Part shown: positions 7,032 through 12,576 of the stretch, one piece after another | How positions within the stretch are numbered: position 1 is the first letter of the stretch | Layout of the letters: every line of letters begins with the position of its first letter | Origin: an uncultured Veillonellaceae bacterium | GTDB lineage: Bacteria > Bacillota > Negativicutes > Veillonellales > Negativicoccaceae | Assembly: GCA_902488965.1 (NCBI GenBank) | Contig: CABTYA010000029.1 | Span: 1-12,576, forward strand | DNA length: 12,576 bases | Direction: 5' to 3' | Notes under the pieces: generated by a model | Database searches by the model: none | What the model saw: the letters and a program-made list of their open reading frames with translations, nothing else | What the model was told of the DNA's origin: nothing | Made by a program: the position numbers and the translations under genes

Positions 7032-7972
7032 AAACAGCATTCGTATTTCCGGGGCAGGGCTCGCAACAAGTCGGTATGATGCAGGATTTGTACGCGGCGC
7101 ATGCCTCCGTACGGGAACGTTTTGCGGCGGCGGACGACGCGCTCGGATTTTCACTGTCGACGCTCATTTTTGAAGGTCCGGCCGAAGAATTGGTCAAGAC
7201 CGAGTTCACCCAGCCGGCGATTTTGACGGCCAGTGTCGCGGCGTACGATCTTGTCGCGGCGGCGGGCGAACGGGCCGACTTTATGGCGGGCCACAGTCTG
7301 GGCGAGTATTCCGCGTTGGTCGCCGCAGGGGCGATGGATTTTGCCGATGCGGTGCGGGCGGTACATTGGCGCGGGCGATTTATGCAGGAGGCCGTGCCGT
7401 TGGGAGAAGGCGCGATGGCGGCCGTTATTCGCCTCGATCGGGACACAATCGTCAAGATCTGCGCGGAGGTATCGGCCGAGGTCGGTGCGGTGCAGGCGGT
7501 CAATTTCAACTGCCCGGGTCAGGTCGTCATTGCCGGTGTGGCGGCGGCGGTCGATACTGCGGGGCAGCGGATGAAAGAGGCCGGTGCGGGACGGGTCGTA
7601 CCGTTGGCGGTTAGCGCCCCTTTCCATAGTACGCTGATGCAGCCGGCGGCGGAACGTCTGGCGAAAGTGCTCGATGATATCGACATTCGCCCGCCGCAGA
7701 CAACGGTGATTGCGAACGTCCATGCCCGTCCCGTGACGACGGCGCAAGACGTGCGCGAGGCGTTGGTAGAACAGGCGGCACATCCCGTTTTGTGGGAAGA
7801 CTCCGTCCGCTACATGTTGGACGCGGGCGTAACCCGGCAGGTGGAAATCGGTCCGGGCAACGTTCTGACAGGATTTATGCGCAAGATCGACCGGCATATC
7901 GACATGCTGCATGTCGAAGACGCGGCGAGCTTGGCGGATACATTGGCAAAGATGAAAGGAGCGACACGATGA
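7028..7972 (+). CDS. fabD: FabD, malonyl-CoA:ACP transacylase
   Basis: The product has 314 residues, the normal FabD length. The motifs are FPGQGSQ (residues 7-13), GHSLGE with nucleophile Ser90, Arg115 in HWRGRFM for binding the malonyl carboxylate, and His200 in SAPFHSTLM as the catalytic partner. FabD moves malonate from CoA to the phosphopantetheine arm of ACP, supplying the extender for FabH and FabF. The start ATG 7028 overlaps the fabK stop, and a GAGGTG at 7017-7022 serves as ribosome binding site inside the end of fabK. The stop overlaps the fabG ATG. Identification is secure. Confidence 0.97.
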   Translation: MKTAFVFPGQGSQQVGMMQDLYAAHASVRERFAAADDALGFSLSTLIFEGPAEELVKTEFTQPAILTASVAAYDLVAAAGERADFMAGHSLGEYSALVAAGAMDFADAVRAVHWRGRFMQEAVPLGEGAMAAVIRLDRDTIVKICAEVSAEVGAVQAVNFNCPGQVVIAGVAAAVDTAGQRMKEAGAGRVVPLAVSAPFHSTLMQPAAERLAKVLDDIDIRPPQTTVIANVHARPVTTAQDVREALVEQAAHPVLWEDSVRYMLDAGVTRQVEIGPGNVLTGFMRKIDRHIDMLHVEDAASLADTLAKMKGATR

Positions 7973-8703
7973 GCAAGACAGCAATCGTAACAGGCGCATC
8001 GCGCGGTTTGGGACGGGCCATTGCCATAGGGCTGGCCGAAGACGGATACAATATTGTGATCAATTATGCCGGCAATACGGCGGCGGCGGAAGAAACGAAA
8101 GCGGCCGTTGAGGCGCACGGCGTACAAGCCATCACCGTGCAAGGAGACGTTTCGGACAAAGCTGCAGTCGATGCGCTCGTGCAAACGGCAATCGACACCT
8201 TCGGCAGTGTGGAGGTGCTGGTGAACAACGCCGGTATCGTGCGGGATAAATTGATGCGCCGCATGAAAGAAGAAGACTGGGATGCGGTTCTCAATACCAA
8301 TCTCAAGGGCGTCTTTTTGATGACGCAGGCGGTATCGCCGTATATGGTCAAAGCACGCCGCGGCGCCATCGTCAATATCAGCTCGATTGTCGGTGAAATC
8401 GGCAATCGCGGCCAGGCCAACTATTCGGCTGCCAAAGCGGGCGTCATCGGTCTGACGAAAGCGACGGCCAAGGAATTCGCCTCGCGCGGTGTACGGGCCA
8501 ATGCCGTCGCTCCGGGATTTATCGAAACGGACATGACGGCGGTGCTGTCGGATGCGGTCAAACAGCAGCTGGTGGCGGATATTCCGCTCGGTCATATGGG
8601 CCAGCCGGAAGACATCGCGGAAGCGGTGCGCTACCTCGTCTCCGATCGGGCCCGATTCGTGACGGGGGCAGTGCTCGACGTCAACGGCGGCATGGCGATG
8701 TAG
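7969..8703 (+). CDS. fabG: FabG, 3-oxoacyl-ACP reductase
   Basis: The product has 244 residues from ATG 7969, the classic FabG length. The start overlaps the fabD stop (ATGA) with AAAGGAG at 7955-7961. It is a short-chain dehydrogenase with TGASRGLG (8-15) for NADPH, NNAG (86-89), and the catalytic set Asn111, Ser139, Tyr152 and Lys156 in NYSAAKAG. The C-terminal PLGHMGQPEDIA and VTGAVLDVNGGMAM blocks are typical of FabG. It reduces beta-ketoacyl-ACP to (R)-3-hydroxyacyl-ACP. It is the last gene in the chain of overlapping starts and stops; 73 bases with a separate promoter follow before acpP. Confidence 0.97.
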   Translation: MSKTAIVTGASRGLGRAIAIGLAEDGYNIVINYAGNTAAAEETKAAVEAHGVQAITVQGDVSDKAAVDALVQTAIDTFGSVEVLVNNAGIVRDKLMRRMKEEDWDAVLNTNLKGVFLMTQAVSPYMVKARRGAIVNISSIVGEIGNRGQANYSAAKAGVIGLTKATAKEFASRGVRANAVAPGFIETDMTAVLSDAVKQQLVADIPLGHMGQPEDIAEAVRYLVSDRARFVTGAVLDVNGGMAM

Positions 8704-8713
8704 GTCGGCTCTG

Positions 8714-8748
8714 CGGTCATTGAAATGACCGGGGAGATGTAATATAAT
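8714..8748 (+). promoter_or_regulatory. acpP promoter with a perfect palindrome centred on the -35 box
   Basis: TTGAAA at 8720-8725 (5 of 6) and TATAAT at 8743-8748 (6 of 6) are 17 bases apart, the best promoter in the window. The -35 box is the centre of CGGTCATTGAAATGACCG (8714-8731), eight bases on each side matching perfectly around GA. This geometry suits a dimeric repressor. As RNA the same bases could form a hairpin at the end of the fabG message, but no T-run follows. Transcription should begin near 8755, giving an acpP leader of only about 20 bases. Confidence 0.8.
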
Positions 8749-8776
8749 AGACAAAATATGAAAGGTGGTGAAACGG

Positions 8777-9010
8777 GTGAATACATTTGATAAAGTAAAA
8801 GCAATCGTAGTCGATCAGTTGGGTGTCGATGAAGCCGACGTCAATATTGATTCGACGTTCATCGACGATTTGGGTGCGGATTCTCTCGACATCGTGGAAT
8901 TGATCATGGCGTTTGAAGAAGAATTCGAAATCGAAATTCCGGACGATGTAGCGGAAAAAATCAAAACCGTACGGGATACCGTCGAATACATCGACAAACA
9001 GATCGCCTAA
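8777..9010 (+). CDS. acpP: Acyl carrier protein
   Basis: The product has 77 residues from GTG 8777, the standard ACP length. GTG 8765 in the same frame would add four residues, but it falls within the AGGTGG ribosome binding site at 8763-8768, so 8777 is preferred. GADSLDIVEL carries Ser36, the site of 4'-phosphopantetheine attachment by AcpS. The protein is strongly acidic and helical, as expected (FEEEFEIEIPDD). ACP carries the growing chain between all Fab enzymes and is among the most abundant proteins in bacteria. That fits its private strong promoter and terminator, which set it apart from the coupled genes upstream. Confidence 0.98.
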   Translation: MNTFDKVKAIVVDQLGVDEADVNIDSTFIDDLGADSLDIVELIMAFEEEFEIEIPDDVAEKIKTVRDTVEYIDKQIA

Positions 9011-9021
9011 GCGCGGCCGAT

Positions 9022-9047
9022 ACCGGGAGGCAGGGCCTCCCGGTTTT
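9022..9047 (+). terminator. Intrinsic terminator after acpP
   Basis: ACCGGGAGGC (9022-9031) pairs perfectly with GCCTCCCGGT (9035-9044) around an AGG loop, and the T-run is short (four T, then CTC). I see no new promoter before the next gene, whose ribosome binding site begins six bases on. Partial read-through into the downstream genes is therefore likely, with acpP mRNA the main product. Confidence 0.85.
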
Positions 9048-9064
9048 CTCATAGGAGGGACTCC

Positions 9065-10309
9065 ATGCAATTACCGACACTAAAAATCGGCAAATTGGAA
9101 GCGAAGTTACCCTTGGTACAGGGCGGGATGGCGATTCGCCTCTCGCTGTCCAAATTGGCGGGTGCAGTCGCCCGTGAAGGCGGCATCGGGCTGATTGCCG
9201 CGACGGCACTGCCGATGGACGAGTTGCGGCGGGAGATTCGTGCCGCCCGTCAACTGGCACCCCAAGGGATTATCGGAATAAATATCATGGTGGCGGCGAG
9301 CTCGTTTGCCGAAACGGTCAAGACCGCCATTGAAGAAAAAATCGACCTGGTGGTCGCGGGTGCGGGATTTTCCCGTGACGTGTTCGACTGGTGCAAAGCC
9401 GCCGCGACCGAATTCGTGCCGATCGTATCTTCGGCCAAACTGGCACGGATCGCCGAACGGCTCGGCGCCTCGGCGGTCATCGTCGAAGGCGCGGAGGCGG
9501 GCGGTCATCTGGGGACGGAGCGACCGGTGAAAGACATCGTGCCGGAAGTACTCGACACGGTACGGATCCCCGTTATCGGGGCGGGTGCTATCGTCAACGG
9601 GTATGATGTCGCGGCGATGCTGCGGCTCGGCGCGCACGGCGTTCAGATCGGCAGCCGCTTTGCGGCGAGTACCGAGTCGGCGGCGTCGGCGGCGATGAAA
9701 GCGGCGTACGTCAATGCGACGAAACCGGAAGATATCGTGCTGATCCAAAGCACGGTGGGGCTGCCGGCGCAAGCCATTCGCAATCCCTTTTCCGAGGCGA
9801 TCATCAATGATACGGTGCCGCGGCCGAAGGTCTGCACGAACTGTCTGAAACATTGCACGCGGCGGTTTTGCCTGAGCCAGGCACTGATCCGCGCCCAGCA
9901 GGGCGACGGCGAGACGGGGCTCATTTTTGCGGGCTCGAATATGTTACGGATTCCGTCCGTGCTGCCGGTCAAAGACATCGTGCAGCGGATGGTGCAAGAA
10001 GCGCAGGCGGTGCGTTCGTACTTGCCGTGGCGCGAGCTGCTGCCGGCAATGCCCCGACGTCTCGGTAAATTGCGCAGCATGCCGATCCGGCAGATTGCGG
10101 TCGCGCGGGTGGCGCTGACGTGGGAAGATACCCGTCAGGCACTGGCCGAGAGACGGGAAGAGCTGAAGGATACCCGGGCGCATATGCGCGAAACCCAGCG
10201 GGTGTTGGCCGCCAAACGGGCGGCCGTATGGCAACGGATACGGACACGCATCGGGACGTGGAAACGGACCGTAGCGGCGGGCGAAAAAGCGCTCGGTACG
10301 ATAGGATGA
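9065..10309 (+). CDS. FMN flavoprotein of the nitronate monooxygenase/FabK family, with Cys cluster and basic tail
   Basis: The product has 414 residues from ATG 9065, with AGGAGG at 9053-9058. The barrel core (about 1-250) has VQGGMAI (18-24), EGAEAGGHLG with His148 in the active-site position, and GAGAIVNGYD and GVQIGSRF for FMN phosphate binding. Unlike FabK, it then has four clustered cysteines, C257-x2-C260-x3-C264-x4-C269, which could bind a metal or an Fe-S cluster. It also has a long C-terminal region (about 330-414), helix-like and strongly basic (21 Lys/Arg against 8 Asp/Glu). The family includes nitronate monooxygenases and enoyl-ACP reductases; sequence alone does not decide the substrate. 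Its place between acpP and fabF suggests a task on acyl-ACP or fatty acids, for example a second enoyl reductase or an isomerase-like role, which is inference. The stop overlaps the fabF ribosome binding site. Confidence 0.85.
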   Translation: MQLPTLKIGKLEAKLPLVQGGMAIRLSLSKLAGAVAREGGIGLIAATALPMDELRREIRAARQLAPQGIIGINIMVAASSFAETVKTAIEEKIDLVVAGAGFSRDVFDWCKAAATEFVPIVSSAKLARIAERLGASAVIVEGAEAGGHLGTERPVKDIVPEVLDTVRIPVIGAGAIVNGYDVAAMLRLGAHGVQIGSRFAASTESAASAAMKAAYVNATKPEDIVLIQSTVGLPAQAIRNPFSEAIINDTVPRPKVCTNCLKHCTRRFCLSQALIRAQQGDGETGLIFAGSNMLRIPSVLPVKDIVQRMVQEAQAVRSYLPWRELLPAMPRRLGKLRSMPIRQIAVARVALTWEDTRQALAERREELKDTRAHMRETQRVLAAKRAAVWQRIRTRIGTWKRTVAAGEKALGTIG

Positions 10310-10318
10310 GGTGATAGA

Positions 10319-11566
10319 ATGAAGCAACGACGAATAGCGGTAACGGGCATCGGTTTGGTGACGCCCGTAGGATTGGACACAGCGTCCACGTGGGCGGCGC
10401 TGCTCGCGGGAACGTCGGGAATCGGCAAGATTACGGCGTTTGATACGGAAGGATATGCGGTTGAAATCGCCGGCGAAGTCAAAGGTTTTGATGCGCTGAA
10501 TCATTTCGAGCGCAAAGAAGCGCGTCATATCGACCGCTTTGCCCAGTTCGCCATTGTGGCCGCCCGACAGGCGGTCGCGGATGCGGCATTGGATTTGGCG
10601 GCGGAAGATCACGATCGGATCGGGACGGTTGTCGGTACGGGTATCGGCGGGATTTTGACGACGGGCGAATTGTACCGTCAGCTCTATGACCGCGGGCCGT
10701 CGCGGATGAATCCGTTCGCGATTCCGAAGATGATTGCCAACATGGCGGGCGGACAGGTGTCGATCGATATGGATCTGCGCGGTCCGGTCCTCACGGATGT
10801 GACGGCCTGCGCCTCCGGGACGAATGCGGTCGGCGACGCCATGCGCTTTATCCGTGAAGGCGATGCCGATATTATGGTGGCGGGCGGTACGGAAGCGGCC
10901 ATCGACGGCATGCCGATGGCGGGATTTGCCGCGATGAAAGCACTGTGCGCTTCGCACAATGACGACCCCGCAGGAGCGTCGCGCCCGTTTGATGCGACGC
11001 GCGACGGCTTTGTCATGGGCGAAGGTGCGGGGATGCTGGTGTTGGAAGAATGGGAACACGCCAAGGCACGCGGGGCGCGGATTTATGCCGAACTCTGCGG
11101 CTACGGGACGAACGGAGATGCGTACCATATCACCGCGCCGGCGCCGGAAGGACGCCAGGCGAAACGCTGTATGGAACGGGCGTTGGCCGATGCCGGCATG
11201 AGCGTCGACGACATCGACTACATCAATGCGCACGGTACATCGACACCGCTCAACGACAAAAACGAAACGATGGCGATTAAGAGCTTGTTCGGCGCACAGG
11301 CGTACGATCTGGCTGTCAATTCGACCAAATCGATGACGGGGCATCTGCTCGGTGCGGCGGGTGCGGTCGAAGCGGCGGTACTGGCGCTCTCGCTCGCCGA
11401 AGGGCGGGTGCATCCGACGCTGAATCTGACGCATCCGGATCCTGATTGCGATTTGGATTATGTGACGGACGGCGCACGGGAACTTTCTTTACGGGCGGGG
11501 ATGTCCAACTCGTTCGGTTTCGGCGGTCAAAACGCCGTCATCGTCATGCGCGCCGCGCAGGAGTAA
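10319..11566 (+). CDS. fabF: FabF, beta-ketoacyl-ACP synthase II
   Basis: The product has 415 residues, the normal FabF length. The catalytic residues are Cys164 in TACASGTNA, His305 in NAHGTSTP, Lys337 in NSTKSMTGH and His342 in GHLLGAAGAVE. The gate loop reads NSFGFGGQN (397-405); the last-but-one residue is His in Escherichia coli and Bacillus FabF as I recall, a mild variant. FabF condenses malonyl-ACP with acyl-ACP to lengthen chains. With FabH and no FabB in the window, it is probably the main elongation synthase. The ribosome binding site GAGGTGAT (10308-10315) is an eight-base match to the 16S 3' end and overlaps the TGA of the preceding gene, but only three bases separate it from the ATG. 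Confidence 0.97.
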   Translation: MKQRRIAVTGIGLVTPVGLDTASTWAALLAGTSGIGKITAFDTEGYAVEIAGEVKGFDALNHFERKEARHIDRFAQFAIVAARQAVADAALDLAAEDHDRIGTVVGTGIGGILTTGELYRQLYDRGPSRMNPFAIPKMIANMAGGQVSIDMDLRGPVLTDVTACASGTNAVGDAMRFIREGDADIMVAGGTEAAIDGMPMAGFAAMKALCASHNDDPAGASRPFDATRDGFVMGEGAGMLVLEEWEHAKARGARIYAELCGYGTNGDAYHITAPAPEGRQAKRCMERALADAGMSVDDIDYINAHGTSTPLNDKNETMAIKSLFGAQAYDLAVNSTKSMTGHLLGAAGAVEAAVLALSLAEGRVHPTLNLTHPDPDCDLDYVTDGARELSLRAGMSNSFGFGGQNAVIVMRAAQE

Positions 11567-11569
11567 ACG

Positions 11570-12289
11570 ATGAAAGGGCTGGAAAAACGGCTGGCAAAGG
11601 TGCGGACCTTTGCCGCCGAACAAGGCATTCCGGTGCACAATGTGCAGCTGCTTAATCGGGCGCTCACGCATACGTCCTACGCCAATGAACATCGGGACGA
11701 ACATGTGCATGACAATGAACGGTTGGAGTTTTTGGGGGATGCGGTACTTGATTTGGTCATCGGCGAGTACCTGTTCCTCAAATACCCTGAATGGACGGAA
11801 GGCGAGCTCACCCGCGCCAAGGCGAGTGTCGTGTGCGAAAGCGCGCTGGCGCCGCGGTCGGAGTATTTTCACGTCGGCGAATACTTGCTGCTCGGGCGCG
11901 GCGAAGAGCAGACGGGCGGTCGCACGCGGGCCTCGATTTTGGCGGATGCCTTTGAGGCGATTATCGGTGCGATTTATATCGATACTTCGTACGATGAGGC
12001 GGCGGCCTTTATCCTGACGCATTTACAGGTATACCTGGACAAAATCGCATCGGGCAACTACACGCACGACTACAAGACGGATCTGCAAGAGCTGGTACAG
12101 CAGCAAGGCGAGGCGGAGATCCGTTACCAGTTGGAGCGCGATGAGGGCCCCGATCATGATAAGACGTTTTACATGGGCGTCTATATCAACGGGCGCCGAT
12201 GCGGCACGGGCATGGGCAAAAGTAAAAAAGAAGCGGCGCAGCAGGCGGCACGGGAAGCGCTGGCGACGATGACGGAGAACGCGCGATGA
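11570..12289 (+). CDS. rnc: Ribonuclease III
   Basis: The product has 239 residues. The signature NERLEFLGDAVL (49-60) holds metal ligands Glu53 and Asp57, and ADAFEAIIGAIY (125-136) supplies Asp126 and Glu129. A double-stranded RNA binding domain fills about 167-235 and ends in GTGMGKSKKEAAQQAA. The enzyme cuts double-stranded RNA, including the rRNA precursor. The start lies three bases after fabF, with CAGGAG (11558-11563) inside the fabF end, so it is probably part of the same transcript. In fab clusters of many Firmicutes rnc follows acpP or fabF, as here. Its stop shares ATGA with a short frame discussed under the next gene. Confidence 0.97.
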   Translation: MKGLEKRLAKVRTFAAEQGIPVHNVQLLNRALTHTSYANEHRDEHVHDNERLEFLGDAVLDLVIGEYLFLKYPEWTEGELTRAKASVVCESALAPRSEYFHVGEYLLLGRGEEQTGGRTRASILADAFEAIIGAIYIDTSYDEAAAFILTHLQVYLDKIASGNYTHDYKTDLQELVQQQGEAEIRYQLERDEGPDHDKTFYMGVYINGRRCGTGMGKSKKEAAQQAAREALATMTENAR

Positions 12290-12307
12290 AAATCGCGCGT
12301 CTTTACT

Positions 12308-12576
12308 GTGCGTAACGCAATTATCCCGCTCTTTATTCCCCACGACGGCTGCCCGTATCGCTGCACCTTCTGCAACCAGTGGCGAATCACGGGCGAGACG
12401 CATTCCGTCACGCCGGCGCAGGTCGCCGAGACAATCGCGGCCTATCGGGCGAGTACGAATCGGGAGCGGCATTGGGAGGTCGCATTTTACGGCGGGAGCT
12501 TTACCGCGCTCTCACGGTCGCGCATGCGGGTGTTGCTGGCGCCGGCCACGGCATCTGTTTTATGTGGACAGTCGCA
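12308..12576 (+). CDS. Radical SAM protein, 5' part (runs off the right edge)
   Basis: From GTG 12308 the frame reads about 90 residues to the window end. It shows the radical SAM signature GCPYRCTFCNQ with Cys15, Cys19 and Cys22 (CX3CX2C) for the 4Fe-4S cluster, followed by AFYGGSFT, the GGxF/T-type motif that contacts the SAM amino group. The start IIPLFIPHDGCPYRC resembles the Elp3-like radical SAM proteins often found next to rnc and smc in anaerobic Firmicutes; the exact function is unknown. The GTG has no good ribosome binding site. The ATG that overlaps the rnc stop (12286) is better placed, but its frame stops after nine codons. Dropping one A from the AAAA at 12289-12292 would join the two frames. 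The last 30 or so bases look less family-like. Confidence 0.8.
   Translation, partial: MRNAIIPLFIPHDGCPYRCTFCNQWRITGETHSVTPAQVAETIAAYRASTNRERHWEVAFYGGSFTALSRSRMRVLLAPATASVLCGQS

Noticed and set aside
8714..8731. Reading the acpP palindrome as an intrinsic terminator of fabG
   Set aside because: The bases after it are GGGGAGATG, with no T-run, and it coincides with a near-consensus promoter. An RNA hairpin role is kept only as an alternative.
8758..8790. Ten-codon frame (MKGGETGEYI) overlapping the acpP start
   Set aside because: It would begin only about three bases into the predicted transcript, with no room for a ribosome binding site; its codons are the acpP ribosome binding region.
9944..11434. 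Minus-strand frame of nearly 500 codons opposite fabF
   Set aside because: It is a shadow of fabF and the flavoprotein gene. Composition is dominated by Arg and His, and it crosses the boundary of two conserved plus-strand genes.
12540..12576. Possible second frame change near the right edge of the radical SAM gene, because another frame reads FYVDSR
   Set aside because: Only about 30 bases are available and the match to the family is too short to judge; it may be chance.

Overview
The window is a GC-rich (by eye, not counted), plus-strand stretch of bacterial chromosome. The best fit is a diderm Firmicute of the class Negativicutes. An outer-membrane beta-barrel protein ending in Phe implies an outer membrane, while FapR control, FabK as enoyl reductase, PlsX and strong AGGAGG-type ribosome binding sites are Firmicutes traits. 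The genus cannot be fixed from the sequence.

Layout: (1) 2-1744 is the 3' part of a porin-like barrel gene, cut by the left edge and closed by an intrinsic terminator. (2) 1919-2972 holds its own promoter, a DUF805 membrane protein gene and a small ASCH-domain gene. (3) 3020-3428 is rpsO (ribosomal protein S15) with its own promoter, a structured leader and a strong terminator. (4) 3457-11566 is a type II fatty acid synthesis cluster: fapR, plsX, fabH, fabK, fabD, fabG, acpP, a FabK/nitronate-monooxygenase-like flavoprotein, fabF. (5) rnc (RNase III) and the start of a radical SAM gene follow and run off the right edge.

How it works together: FapR should sense malonyl-CoA and repress from a site just downstream of its own -10 box. 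FabD loads malonate on ACP, FabH starts chains, FabF elongates, FabG reduces the keto group, FabK reduces the enoyl group, and PlsX passes finished acyl chains to phospholipid synthesis. No dehydratase (fabZ) or acetyl-CoA carboxylase gene is in the window. From fapR to fabG every junction is a 4-base GTGA/ATGA overlap. The chain breaks exactly at acpP, which has its own near-consensus promoter, with a perfect palindrome centred on the -35 box, and its own terminator.

I see no mobile element, CRISPR array, tRNA or rRNA, and no clear sign of a wholly new system. The better leads are the acpP promoter palindrome, the Cys-cluster flavoprotein with a strongly basic C-terminal tail, the apparent one-base break at the start of the radical SAM gene, the rpsO leader and the helix-rich inserts in the barrel protein.
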